Shown here one piece after another: positions 48,647 to 60,730 of a stretch of DNA of 64,000 nt. Each line of letters opens with the position of its first letter. Position 1 is the first letter of the stretch. Below the pieces are notes generated by a model. That model was not told the DNA's origin and searched no databases. It worked only from the letters and a program-made list of their open reading frames with translations. The position numbers were made by a program, and so were the translations under genes. The stretch spans positions 1,491,001-1,555,000 of the forward strand of contig WPIO01000046.1 of the NCBI GenBank assembly GCA_009760855.2, read 5' to 3'. This DNA comes from Cristatella mucedo. Lineage: Eukaryota > Bryozoa > Phylactolaemata > Cristatellidae.

Positions 48647-49757
48647 ATGACGGACTTTGTAGGCTTGACGATGGAGACAATGGGAGACCTCGGCGGCGAG
48701 CATCCCGCGCTGGATGTCTCCGCCGGGTCCGACATGATAGGCGCGCACGACTTGTCGCCTTCGCTGGCTCACGCGCGGGGCCTGACCGTCAGCGTGGCCG
48801 GCATGCTGGACTCGAACGAGCTGCGCTCGCAGATCCCGGAGCCGACCTACCAGACGCTGAGCGGCCGCATGAGCCCGACGACGCTGTGCTACACGAGCAA
48901 CTATGCCACACTGACGCCGCTCCAGCCGCTGCCGCCGATCAGCACGGTGAGCGACAAGTTTGGGCACTCGCAGGTGAATGGCGGCGGATTTCTGATGCAG
49001 AGCAACGGCATGGGCGGCATGGACATGAACTCGTACCGGTACGACAAGCTCAACTTCGGCAACGCCAGCCCGCTGAGCTACAACAACGTGCTCGTGAACA
49101 CGGGCTACCAGGGCCAGACGCTCGGCTATGGCTTCGCCAACGGCATGCACTCGCCGAAGCACGACCCAAAGCTCATGTCGCCGACGTCTCCCTACGACGG
49201 CTACAGCGCCGGTCGGATGGCCAGTCGCGGTGTCCAGTCACCGACGCCTATGATGTCTGGGTCGCCCATCATGGGCAGCAGCATGCACCACCACCACCAC
49301 CATCACCACCACCACCAGGGCCTGGCTGCCGGCGGAGGCCTCGGGCAGCAAGGCTGCGGTGGCGGAGGTGGTGGCGGTGGAGGAGGCGCCGGCGTGCAGA
49401 CGCACGGCGGCCTCAGAGACAGGCACGCAGAGAGCTCAGCCGTGGGTGCTGGAGGCAATGGAGGCGGCGGCGGCGGAGTGGGCGGAGGGAGCGGCAGCAA
49501 CGGCAAGGGCGAGCCCGCGGAGGAGCTCAACACAAAGGATCTGGCGCAGAAGATAAGCAGCGAGCTGAAGCGATACAGCATTCCGCAGGCGGTGTTCGCA
49601 CAGCGCGTCCTCTGCCGCAGCCAGGGCACCCTGAGCGACCTGCTCAGGAACCCCAAGCCGTGGAGCAAGCTCAAGTCGGGCCGCGAGACGTTCAGAAGGA
49701 TGTACAAGTGGCTTCAGGAGCCCGAGTTCCAGCGCATGTCCGCGCTGCGTCTAGCAG
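48647..49757 (+). CDS. ONECUT: ONECUT (HNF6-type) transcription factor, first coding exon, 3' partial
   Basis: Encodes 370 residues plus one base of a split codon before the donor CAG/GTAGGG (49,758). The start at 48,647 is the first in-frame ATG. Its product GLTMETMGDLGG matches the vertebrate ONECUT N-terminus (QLTMEAIGELHG), which supports it; a second ATG in a stronger context lies at 48,671. Residues 89-105 are the family hallmark LTPLQPLPPISTVSDKF. A 10-His tract (214-223) and Gly-rich linkers follow, as in other ONECUT proteins. Residues 292-368 are the CUT domain: EELNTKDLAQKISSELKRYS, IPQAVFAQRVLCRSQGTLSD, LLRNPKPWSKLKSGRETFRR, WLQEPEFQRMSALRLA. ONECUT factors bind DNA through CUT plus a divergent homeodomain in the nucleus and act in neural, sensory and endodermal development. 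The splice point after ALRLA matches the known CUT/homeobox exon boundary. The homeobox exon is not in the window. Confidence 0.96.
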
Positions 49758-50319
49758 GTAGGGCCGGCGCGGCGGCGGCGGCTGCGCGCGACGCCACTCC
49801 TACGCGTGTCGCTGTCACACGCCGCCGCGCGCGATAGGACAGCACTCGACGTTGTCGTCGGCGCCGGTGTGTCCGTGTGGGCGCTAGCGTGCCGACATGC
49901 TATTTTCTGGCAGCCAAATCCTATGGCCGCGCATGCCTGTTGGAGAGCAGCTGAACTAGGAGAAGAGGCTTTTGGTTCAAGGCCGGCTCCTGCTTTTAGC
50001 TGTGGCTATCTAGGTCGGTAGTGCTACAAGTACGAACGTAGCTCTGAGGGGAAGTCACGCTGGAGCCAAGGGGATTGTTAAGAAAAGTTACCGAAGAATC
50101 TAGAATATTCCAATCAATGCAAATCAATGCATCCTGCACCACGCAGAGGGGGAGGAAGGGTAGCCATTATGGATTTTCAGCTCCCACGACTAGTTTTTCA
50201 GGTAGCCGGATGCATAAGTTGCTTAACACCTCAGCTGTGAACCAACTTTTTCGGCCAATGTATCGAAGATGCAACTATGCATCTGTGAGTGTACGCAGGT
50301 TCGTGCTTGTGTGTGCATG

Positions 50320-50322
<3 letters not shown>

Positions 50323-50368
<46 letters not shown>
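50323..50368. repeat. (GT)n microsatellite
   Basis: About 23 GT units. Confidence 0.97.
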
Positions 50369-50370
<2 letters not shown>

Positions 50371-50609
50371 CATGGGAACACGCATATGCATCTGCGTGCT
50401 AGCTCTTCGCCGACGCGATCCATTCACTGAGGAAGGTGGCTTGAAGAAGTGGCGGTGCTGGCTAATGATGAAGAAGAAATGATCCTAAAATGTGCCAATA
50501 TGGGGAAACAGCAAGTCGGATGGGCATGCTAGCATTACGTTTTATCGGGCTGCCCACCGTTCAGGAGCAAGGACTTTGGATCGAGGGCAAGCAGCTCCAT
50601 GCCTGCCTT

Positions 50610-50760
50610 TGTCTGTCTGTCTGTCTCTCTTTGTTCCTGTCTCTCTGAATGTCTCTGCCGCCTCTCTGCCTTTCTTCTCTCTCTCTCTCTCCCACTCCCC
50701 TTCCTCTTCTCTCTTTCCCATTTTTTCTCTTCCTCTCTGATTCTCTTGTCTCTCTTTTTG
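50610..50760. repeat. Pyrimidine-rich simple sequence
   Basis: Mixed CTGT, CTCT and TTCT words. The open frames here are low-complexity Ser/Leu strings, not genes. Confidence 0.9.
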
Positions 50761-51424
50761 CTCTCAGCTTGCTCACCATCTCATGTACTCAAAGAAAAAT
50801 AGTCAGCTGTAGCAGGTGCCATTTAGACACAGATTTTTAGCCAACAATCCACAGTATGATCCTGCACAAGGTGCAACAAAATCCAGGTTTGCTGCTGCGC
50901 TCTATGGGCGCAGTGTCCATAAGTGATGTGCATGCCAGGCCAAGGTGCACAGGCTAGCACAGACAAGAGGTGAATTCAAGTGGGCAGTCGGCTAGCTAGC
51001 TTTCAGCCCTAGGTTTGGCCTTTTGGGTGCACAGCTGTGCTGGCTCATGGCTGTGGTAGTGGTGACAGTGGCTGCTCATGCTGCCGTCAGCCTCCAGCTG
51101 CAGTCCCCTGCTGCTGCTGCTGCTGAGCTGCTACCACTGAGGCACAAAGCCTTCAACCCAATTAGCCTTCTGCAGGGCTACATGATTAGGAATGCACCAC
51201 TGGGGAGCACTGTCACAATTTGCTGCGGTCAGGGGAGCAGAGCAGGAGCCGGCTGAAAGCAGCCCGTGGCAGGCAACAAAGGAATGACATGGACAGTGGC
51301 CCTAGTAGCAGCAGCAGCAGCCTACTGAGGCTCGACGACTGTGTGCTCGACGAGGATCTCTGTTTTGTAGCACTGATTCCCACTTCTCGGCATTAGCCTA
51401 AATAGGGAGCTACTGCTCAGGCCC

Positions 51425-51425
<1 letters not shown>

Positions 51426-51496
<71 letters not shown>
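51426..51496. repeat. (CAG)n/(CTG)n triplet repeat
   Basis: 71 bp of uninterrupted GCA units, almost 24 copies, in ONECUT intronic DNA. Shorter CAG runs flank it (51,309 and around). Confidence 0.98.
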
Positions 51497-51497
<1 letters not shown>

Positions 51498-51898
51498 TGG
51501 TCTGCAAGCAGTACTGTAGTGGGCTGCAGCAGTCTTGCTGCTGCAGCCACCGAGGCTGCTGGCATGCAGGCATTTAGCATTAGTCTGCTGGCTGTGCCGC
51601 CTTGTGCTGCTGGTGGGCTAATTTCCTGATGCACTTGCCTCGGCTGGCAGCCGGCAGAGGCGCTGCAGCTGCCTGATGGCTGCGACTGCGGAACTGCTCT
51701 CTGCAAAACTCAGGGGCGGGTGGGCAGGCAGGCGGCTGCTCCCTATCTGTGCCTGGCACTTAGGCGGGCCCCAGCTCTGCCTGAATGTGAGAGGCATGTA
51801 ATCTCGGCTGATTTCTTCCGGCTGGACAGCTGCCCGCACTGCTGTCATGGCTGCCATGGCTGCCATGGCTGCGAGTAGTGGGGGGCAGTTCTGGGCTC

Positions 51899-52202
51899 TC
51901 TGTCTCTATCTCTCTCTCTTCCTCCCCTCTGTCTGTCTGTCTGTCTGTCTCTGTCTGTCTGGCTGTCTCTCTATCTGTCTCTGTCTCTTTCTCTGTCTCT
52001 CTCTCTCTCTCCCTTTTCCCCTCTCCATATGATCCGTCTCTCTCTCTCTCTGCCTAGCTCCCTCTCTTTTTCTCTGTATCTCTCCCTCACTCTACCTATC
52101 TCTGTCTCTGTCTCTGTCTCTCTGTTCCTTCTCTCCATATGATCCGTCTCTGTCTCTCTCTCTCTCTCTCTCTCTCCGTTCCCTTTCTCCATATGATCCG
52201 TC

Positions 52203-52269
<67 letters not shown>

Positions 52270-52309
52270 AGCTCCCTCTCTTTTTCTCTGTATCTCTCCC
52301 TCACTCTAC

Positions 52310-52343
<34 letters not shown>

Positions 52344-52362
52344 CTCTGTCTCTCTGTCTGTC

Positions 52363-52434
<72 letters not shown>

Positions 52435-52435
52435 G
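51899..52435. repeat. (CT)n/(CTGT)n simple-sequence block with internal duplication
   Basis: About 540 bp of CT and CTGT repeats. The unit TTCTCCATATGATCCGTCTC recurs (52,130, 52,186 and, slightly different, 52,021), and GCCTAGCTCCCTCTCTTTTT recurs (52,052 and 52,266). Part of the block therefore arose by segmental tandem duplication. Confidence 0.92.
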
Positions 52436-53659
52436 CATTCTTGGCCAGAGAAGGCTGCAATGTAGATCGAGATACCGACACGGCAGCTGGGCCCGGCAGC
52501 CACGACTGCGCTCGGCTGTCACAGCTGGCATGCACTTAAGCCTGCCGGCGACCATCGCACACGGCGCCGTCGCCTTCGGCTGCGGCAGCAGGCTGAGTGC
52601 TGAGTCGCTGAGCCGCGCCCTCTGCCCCGAGCACCTTGCTCACGGCCACAGCCTTTGACGCGTGCCTGTCGCATGCGATTCTTTGTGCAGACGTGTTCGC
52701 CCGGCCGGGAGAACAAGTGAGCGACGTTGTAAACACGTGCTGCCGACAATGACAGCAGGAAGACAGTTGCTTGGCACTGTAGAAACCCGAGAGGCCATCA
52801 GGTCGCGGGTGCTAAGGTGGTCTCCAAGCAAGGGCAGCTAAGCAAACATGTGTGCATTAGGAGCTTATTCGATTAGTAGCGTTTGTACTTAATATATATG
52901 AGTAAATGCGGCCGGTTATAGGCATGGCCGTGCCACGCAGTGTTGGCGCAGCTGAGTGTTTGCTGCCTCGCGCCCCGGTCGGTCAGCCCTAAGCCGTCGT
53001 GGTTCGCGGCGGCGCAAGCGGAGCGTGTGCAAGGCTCACTGGGCGTGCGGCCTGCGTGCGAGCCTGCGTGGGCTGAGCGAGGCTGCGGTGGCAGCAGCGC
53101 CAGGACAATGGCTCTGTTGAGACGCAGCAGCCACTGAAGGACGGCTGGCGAGCCGAGCTAGGCGACCTGGCTGCTGGCAGGCTGCGGGCAGCCTGTCCCA
53201 CTCACTCAGTAAGCCCGCTAAGAGCCTAAGCCGGCCTAATGGAATCAGCTGCAGTTCTGGGCCTGAAGTGCCTTATGGCGTCGGACAGGCAGACGGCGCA
53301 CTCGGGACAGAGTGGCATTCTCCCAGCAGGCCACTGCTTGTTTGCTGGTCGTGCGCCGGGCATTCTCCGGGGCAGTCAGACTGCTGCTGCTGCTGCACGG
53401 TGTGCCACTAGTAATGGCATCATGTGGAAGCAGATCACTGCTGATCACCGTGCTGATCAGTAGATCATCAAGCCGTCAGGCAGACCAGTCCAACCAGCCA
53501 CCAATTTCAAGCTGCGGTAGCAGACCCGACGGCTAATCCAAGGTGCTTCCAAGATGGCCAGGGTTAGCTGACACTATGGGGGGGGGGGTTAGTGGGCCTT
53601 CTGCTCGCCTGCTAGTCTGTCGTGGCCCTGCGGTCGGTTGGGCCTATCTTCGGTCGGTG

Positions 53660-53870
53660 TACATGGGAGGCTACTTTAAAATTAATGGCAGCCTCAGCCA
53701 ATGTGCAGAGAGCTAATAGGCCCTTTGTAGAGAGCAATCTTAGCTGAAACAAGGGCATTCAATCAAGCATAAAGTCCATTCTGACTGGACTTTGTTCAGC
53801 GAATAATAGGCCTGCTCAAGAAATCCCGTTTTAGCCTCAAAAGGCTTTAATTGTGTGAAGTGGCAAAAGC
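53660..53870. promoter_or_regulatory. AT-rich island with inverted HNF4-like motifs
   Basis: Within otherwise GC-rich intron: AAAATTAATGGCAGCC, CATTCAATCAAGCATAAAG, then AAAGTCCA (53,771-53,778) and TGGACTTTG (53,786-53,794) as an inverted pair with 7 bp between, then GCGAATAATAGGCC and CTTTAATTGTGTGAAG. Candidate enhancer only. Confidence 0.3.
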
Positions 53871-53877
53871 AGATGGC

Positions 53878-53902
53878 AATGGATGGATGGATGGATGGAT
53901 GG
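53878..53902. repeat. (ATGG)n microsatellite
   Basis: About six ATGG units. Confidence 0.95.
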
Positions 53903-55805
53903 CAGTGACCAAGGGAGGCTTTGCTGCTGCTGCTCTGGTACGGGCCACCAGAGGCCTGCTACTCTGCCACGAAGCAGCACTGCAGTAGCAGCAGCAGCTG
54001 CTGCTCGGCAAAGCTCTGACACTGGGCTACTGCTGCTGAATGCTTCCTCTGTGTAACCGAGCCAAACGGGATGCCGACACAGATCCTTGTTTCTGCAATG
54101 CTCTGCTACTGGGGGGGGGGAGAGGAAGGAGGGGGTGGAGAGGGGAGATGAAAGCATCGGGGGGGGGGGGGGGGAAGGGACCTGTGCAAAACGAAAGCTG
54201 CTGATGGCAGTAAGCTGCAGCAGCTGCGCTCACGGTGGCCGACAGAAGCGCAAGCCGGTGGCGTACCCTGCCAGCATCCATCCTAACTGCGGAAGCGGTG
54301 CCACCGGAGAATGGCTGCAGAGGGGGGGGGGGGCTCGCTCGGCCGCTGGTGTTGCCCCAGGCCAGCCGTCTAGGGTCACTGGCAACACCCCATGCTCCAT
54401 CCTCTCCTCCCGTTTCTCCTATTTTTCCCATTCCATCGCCCATCTCTTCCACCTCGACCTTTGTTCTCCGCTTGTCGCCGGCTCGGACCGCTTGCCTGCC
54501 TCGGCAGCGCAGCCGCGGTAGGAGGAGCAGAGCTACAGCTGGGGTGTCCGTATCCTGTCGGCTGCTTAATTCCAGCGGGGTGAAGTGGTGCCAAGATGGC
54601 TGCCGGCACTAACCTGATTATTCATAACCGGAGGCTGAGTTCCCCCATGTGTCCGTCCGTCCGTCCAGCAGTCGGTCAGCCAGCCTACTCTGTCTGCCTC
54701 CTCGGCTGCAGGCTGCAGCTGCGGCAGCAGCAGCAGCCACAGCGGCCAGCAGCACCAGCTGCAGCCAGCAGCCGACTGGAGCATTGGCTCGCGAGTCAAG
54801 GTGCGCTCCTAGTCGTATTGATCATACCTTCCGTAGAAAGCTGCAGAGACTTGCGATGGCTTCATTTGCAGTGGTATTTAAAACGGCAGGCAGATCTATA
54901 AATCCATAAAATATGTGCGCCTAACTGTCTCTATCTGCCTTGCGAGCAGGCCGGCTGAAGAACTTCATTCATGAAATACTGATTAAATTGGAAGACCTGT
55001 GGCTGGCAGTTCCGGCCCCCCTCTGGTCGGCAGATCGACAGAGCTAGCAGCAGCCAGGCTCGCGACCGCGCGCTGCTGAGCCGTCCACCAGTTACCCTTC
55101 ACACAGCCTCACTGCTCGGCAACGTCGCTGCCTGGCTCTCTAACTGTGCTCCTATACCATGCAGAGTAAGTGGCTGGTGTGCTAGCCGTCTGTTGGCTGC
55201 GCCCAGTCGTGCACCTTGCTGTGAGCTGCTGAGCTCTGCTACGCTCAGCTCCCAGCTCTCAGCCCCGCCCGTGCCTCCGGCGCCCCGGTCATTCCCATAC
55301 TCAGGCAGACAGTGGCTGAGTGGCTGGTTGGCGAACGATGAGCTGCCTATACCAAAATGCCAATTGGATTGCTGCTGTAGTGAGCGGCCACGTCCAAGCA
55401 GCTGCGTGCTGCTCTGCTCGTGCTGCTCGTGTGAGCATGCGGTGGCCAGTGCCGGACCAGCCTGTAGTGCGGCCACCTCTGCCTCCTCCTGTCTCGTCGT
55501 TTCTCCTTTCGTTCGTGCTATTCCTCACAGCTCGACCTTCAGTCTCGAGACCTCTGACCGACAGTAGTGGCAAGCAAGCCAGCCAGCGGTTTGCTACCTG
55601 CGGGCTGGCCTTGCTGGCCTTGCGACGACTGAGCCACGCAGCTGGTGCCTCGGGTGGCAAACCCTGGCGGCTGGTGGCCGGTGGCCCCCCCTCCCCCCCC
55701 CCCGTTAGCTCCCCTGCCTTTCGTCTGGCTGCCGCTCTTATTTGCCCGGCTGCCTCGATCTGCCTGCCTGTCCAGCTGCCGACAACAGCTGAAGTGCTCG
55801 TCCGC

Positions 55806-55840
<35 letters not shown>

Positions 55841-56334
55841 ACAGCGGTGCGTTTGAAGGAGATTTGCCACTGCATCCATTAGCCCGCCTGCGCTCTCAGT
55901 CTGAGCAAGATTATTGTCACGTGCATTCTCATTATTCCGTCGCATGTTTGCTTTGCTGCCTGCCAGCGGCCAGCTATTGTCCCACTCGTCGGCGGCATAC
56001 GCTCGGGCAGGCGCTCGGGCAGTCACGGCGCGTGCCAGCCACCCGGCCGTAAGCCGCGTGGCCCCGGCTCCACTGTCTCAAGCAGAAGTCGCTTGCGGCT
56101 CGCCTGCCTCCCTGGCAGCCACCCACCGCCTCTGTCGTGAGCGAGCACCTGCCACCTAGGTCTGGCCAGCTGCCCGTCGGTGGCAGCTGGTCGGTGCTCG
56201 CCTCAGCGCTCGAAGGCAGGAGGCAGGTGTCACTGCCCCTGTCCTGCCCGGTGGCCGTCACTTGAGGAGCATCTGTATGAGGGGAGGCGATGCAGGCAAA
56301 CTCGATAGCTGTCCAGTGCTGCTGTGGCCACATG

Positions 56335-56340
<6 letters not shown>

Positions 56341-56375
<35 letters not shown>

Positions 56376-56605
56376 ACGCGCGCACACGCACGCACACGCA
56401 CACGCACACACACACACACACACTCACACGCACGTGCACACACACATACGCACACGCGCACACACACGCACACGCACTCACACGCACTCACACGCACTCA
56501 CACGCACGTGCACACACACTCACACACACACTCACACACACTTGCATGCACACAGACACCCACCCACAAACATATGCACACACACACACACACACATACA
56601 TGCAC
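56341..56605. repeat. (CA)n-rich block with CG and CT variants
   Basis: Follows a short CT run; CACACG, CACTCA and CACGTG variants repeat in register. Confidence 0.96.
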
Positions 56606-56728
56606 TACGACAGATAAGTTGCGGGCCTAGACTGAATTAGATTTGCTACTTGCAGAAAGATATTGTTGATGCACGACCATGCACCACCAAACTTGTCGTG
56701 GTTGAGGAAAGATGGGCAGATTAAGCTT

Positions 56729-56847
56729 GATATAGGATATACATAATATATATATATATATATATATTATGTATATCCTATATCCTATATATATATATAT
56801 ATATTATGTATATCTTATATAAATATATATACATATACATACATACA

Positions 56848-56883
<36 letters not shown>

Positions 56884-56890
56884 TATATTT
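56729..56890. repeat. AT-rich palindrome plus (TA)n/(CATA)n
   Basis: A perfect 56-bp palindrome (56,729-56,784; arm GATATAGGATATACATAAT continuing in TA repeats), then a partial second copy and CATA repeats. Confidence 0.95.
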
Positions 56891-57084
56891 GCACACATAT
56901 GTGTATATGTATGAACTGTTATTATTAAAATGTGAATATACGAATATGTGCAATAACTGGTGGAGCCTTGCCCTACAGCGCCTCGGGTGCTACTCACGAT
57001 TCCAGATTCAGGAACACTGACCACACGGCTTCCGAACCAGAAATGGCGTCCGAGACGCATAGCCACCCCAATGCCATCCGATCC

Positions 57085-57087
<3 letters not shown>

Positions 57088-57162
<75 letters not shown>
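57088..57162. repeat. (GT)n microsatellite
   Basis: About 37 GT units. Confidence 0.98.
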
Positions 57163-57163
<1 letters not shown>

Positions 57164-58374
57164 CACCTCAGGCCACTCACGAACCTAGCTCGCTGTGGCC
57201 ACGTCCGAAATAGATGGTACAGCTAGCTAGCAAGGCAGATCTAGCCTTGCCGTTTCTAGACCAGCATGATCTGGAGGTTGCACGGAGGAGGAGGCCAGAT
57301 TAAGGTGCCTCTGCAATCTGGCTGTTTTATTGCCTCCGATTTATGGCACCTCCCTCGAAAGGCAGCTGGTGGGTGAGACCGCGATTGACTGCCTGCAGTC
57401 CCGAGCTCGTGTGTTCGTGTGGCTGGCATTGGAAAACCTGCGCAAAATGCTCCCTGCGACCACGGGCTGCCGGACACCAACGGAAGCTGATGTCGTTTGC
57501 CGGCTCCAGGCGCTCCAGTTGCTCCTGCACTCGTCCGCTCGCTTTGCGCTCTCTTCCCTCGCGGCAGCTTGCTTGTGCACCCGTTCTCTCGCAGGCAGGG
57601 GGCCTCCTTAGCTGGCCGTCTGCCGCGCCGTCTTCTTTTGTTCTATCGCCGCAGCAGCCGCAGCGGCGAGCAGGCTTTGCAAACAAGAGCTCCGAGCTCG
57701 GAGCGCATGCCAGTCCCTTGGAAGAGCGCTGCGAGGCGACGCTGTCACGACGCGAGAGCCTCTTTCAAAGCTTTCCTGTCCTTGCCTTCTGCTGTCCATT
57801 GTCTCGTCGGCTTGCGGCCATTCTGCTCTTTGTGCCCCTGCGTTTTTCGCTTGAACCTCATGCTGTGTGCACAGCGACAATGCCTCTCAAACAGCGGCAC
57901 GCGCCAGCTGCAGCACCACGCTGAGCACTGGGTGTGCTTCTGTGTAACTTTCGCCACCGGTCATTATATGTGCAGCAGCAAAATGGAAGTTGCTCGTGCC
58001 GCGTGCATTATTTATGAAAATTGACGAGAGCCGCTGATTCTCGCTTGCCACAGGTGTGGAAGCGATTGTTCATTCTCAAAGAGTCTGCCGCCGCCAGCTT
58101 GCATGCTCCTCAGCTCTTCGGGGTCTCCGGCCCAGTGTCTCCGGCCGGCTCGCTCTCGATACTCCCTGCCGATGCATCCTCCAGTCCATGCCAGCGGTGC
58201 ATGGCCCGCGTGCAGCTGCTCGAGGCGAGTCTCGAGTCCAGACTCATTGCGCCACAGTCTCCACTTTGCTTGCTTTTTCCTTTCTCGCGTCTTTCTGGCC
58301 GTGTGCGTGGAGTGTAGAAAAAATCAGCAGCTGAAGGCGACCCGAGTTAACCGTTAGCCGAGCTTATCTTCTGC

Positions 58375-58378
58375 AGCG

Positions 58379-58466
<88 letters not shown>

Positions 58467-58471
58467 AGGGA

Positions 58472-58553
<82 letters not shown>

Positions 58554-58583
58554 TTCAGTTCTGTGAGGGCGCTATGCAAATGC

Positions 58584-58630
<47 letters not shown>

Positions 58631-58632
58631 CT
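58375..58632 (+). mobile_element. LINE/SINE 3' tail split by a (GA)n expansion
   Basis: AGCGCC at about 58,375-58,380 runs straight into (GA)n (58,381-58,552). The sequence then resumes as GGGAGATTCAGTTCTGTGAG, GGCGCTATGCAAATGCA and (ATT)n. In other copies AGCGCC, TAGAAAGAGATT, AAGTTCTCTGAGGGCGCT are contiguous, so the GA tract occupies the position of the short GAAAGAGA word. Confidence 0.82.
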
Positions 58633-59528
58633 AGTTGAGTGTCTTGCGGCACCTGGTGAGTTGGTTCAATGTGACTAGCTGGGCGTGCTTGTCACTATCA
58701 TCGTTCGGCTGCAGAGCAAAGTGAGTGTGGCTTCAGTGCTCGAACAGCGCTCTCGATCCTCGAGGCCACCGACCGATGGATGATTGCCTGCCTTCTATCT
58801 ATGTTCAATTGGCCAAGGGATTCTACGGTGGTGCAGGCTGATGCTGGCTCACTTTTGTCGGCTTCACCTCGCAATGAATTGTTCATGGACTAAGGGGTGA
58901 AAGCCACCGAGCTGCAAGCCAGGCAGACTGGACCATACCTTCTGTGTGCATTTGTGCGCATGCGTGGGCGTGCGCATGCGTGGGCATGTGCAGGGAGCAT
59001 AGCACATGCGACAGGGCATGCACCAGCGTGCTATGCTCGAGTGTTTTTATCATTGCATTCAAGAGGCACCGGTAGTCCACGGCAGCTACTGGCTTGCTGC
59101 ATTGAATTGGTTTTGGATGAAAGTGCTAGACGTTTGTCTGACGTATTTGGATATCAAAGATAGACCGAGGCATGGCCAGGAAGCGGGTCACACCTTGACC
59201 TAGCCAGAGGCGACCAACGAAGGTTGAAAGGGCGTGTCACGTGACGAGCCGTCCAAGAGGGGATGCGTGGGTCAGCTGGCCTCCCTCCCTAAGTCTACGC
59301 TGATAGATGCCGACAAGCATTGGGCCATTCCTCCGCCCTGGACCCAGTGCTGTGAATTTATTTAAATGGAGTACATTGCACTGCGGTAAAGATATAATAC
59401 CGCAGTAATGCTCTTTCATAACGAGGCAGCTTTGCCTCTGTTCGTGCTTGCCCGGCGATCTTGCGTGGAAGCTGACCGGCAGCAGTCGAATGCACGCACT
59501 ACTGTCTCTGCACAGGTGTTGCCACTGT

Positions 59529-59573
59529 CCTCGCTTGCAGCTGGCACTAAAGGAGTGCCAGCTGCAAGCGAGG
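59529..59573. other. Perfect 20-bp inverted repeat with 5-bp spacer
   Basis: Arm CCTCGCTTGCAGCTGGCACT at 59,529-59,548, exact complement at 59,554-59,573, spacer AAAGG. Each arm holds the E-box CAGCTG. Confidence 0.97.
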
Positions 59574-59768
59574 GGGAGTGAGCTACAACTGCTCTTCTGC
59601 TTGCTATATAAACGAGGCTTTCGAATCAGCTAGTCTTTCAATTTACTCTCCAGTCTTTCCAGATTAGAATGTCTTATGCTCGGCATTACGCAGCCAGCTT
59701 GCACGTTCGCCCAGCTCCAGGTCCTGTATGGCCTAGTGTGGCATTCCTTTCTTGACCTTGTGCTCTAC

Positions 59769-59791
59769 AGCAGCAGCAGCAGCAGCAGCAT
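59769..59791. repeat. Short (CAG)n
   Basis: About seven units. Confidence 0.9.
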
Positions 59792-60247
59792 TAGCGTTCC
59801 ACACAGCTTGTAGTAGCCGGCAAATCCCAGCAACATGGCAGGTCTTTTGGAATGGCTCAGTTGTTGTTCAGATGCTTGCATTAGTCACAGGAGGCCGCTT
59901 CCAGGGTTTGATTCCTGCGACCGACCGACCGACCGAGGCACGTCCTTCCTTTTTTGAAAGAGAATGCAGTGAAAGCAGTTGGGAGCTGCACTATACAACC
60001 CAACTCAGCCTTGCCTTGGTTCCCATCTCTCTCTCTCTCTCTCTCTCTCACCAGAATGAGACAGCATTTGCATCATCATGCTTCGAGTAGCATTCACATG
60101 TCAATACTAGCTTGGGTGATAACCCCAATTGTGCTATGACATCAGACTGTTTGGGGTGCTTGTTCTAGAGCAAAAACTTGCCCTTAGTGAGCCAGTAATT
60201 TGCTGCTAGTGTATCCCTTGCGCTGAGATGACACTCCTCTGCTGCAG

Positions 60248-60265
60248 CACTCACACACACAGACA

Positions 60266-60342
<77 letters not shown>

Positions 60343-60430
60343 ACACACACACACACACAAGCACACACACACACACCCACACGCGCGCACTGGCACGTGC
60401 TCGCACACGCACACACATAGACACATACGC
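60248..60430. repeat. (CA)n microsatellite with CG variants
   Basis: About 90 bp of pure CA, then interrupted CA/CG repeats. Confidence 0.97.
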
Positions 60431-60655
60431 GCGTGCTCCACGTGAAGAGACACAAGATCAGTAATTGCGTTACCGAGTGCAGCTGCATGCGCTCTGTAAT
60501 CTAATGTCACACGTATACGTCTGCTTGCTGAAGAGCTTTTGGGAATATGATTATGCGTCAATTAGCTGTAAAGCTCGCCGGGCAGTAACATATGTTGCTA
60601 ATCAAGGCGCTGCTGTCCAAGGCCTGGCTAATTGATGCGTGAGGGCAGTGGGAGA

Positions 60656-60730
60656 GGCTGCAGCAGCCTCAGCCTCAGCCTCAGCAGCAGCAGAAGCAGA
60701 AGCATCAGCAGCAGCAGCAGCAGCAGCAGC
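60656..60730. repeat. (CAG)n-type triplet block
   Basis: GCAGCAGCC, TCAGCC and AGCAGA variants ending in a pure CAG run. Confidence 0.93.

Larger units (their letters stand above)
46020..49860. promoter_or_regulatory. CpG-rich island over the ONECUT 5' region and exon
   Basis: GC and CpG content rise sharply compared with both flanks, including CCG/CCA triplet runs (46,451-46,497) and iterated CCGGCGT words (about 47,178-47,215). It covers the likely promoter, 5' UTR and first coding exon of ONECUT. The exact start site is not visible. Confidence 0.7.

Noticed and set aside
47705-49162. 485-codon minus-strand open frame over the ONECUT island
   Set aside because: It is the shadow of a GC-rich coding exon and a (GA)n tract (long SLSL run), with no domain of its own.
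50075-50482. 135-codon frame with Cys/Val run
   Set aside because: The run is the (GT)n microsatellite; the rest has no domain.
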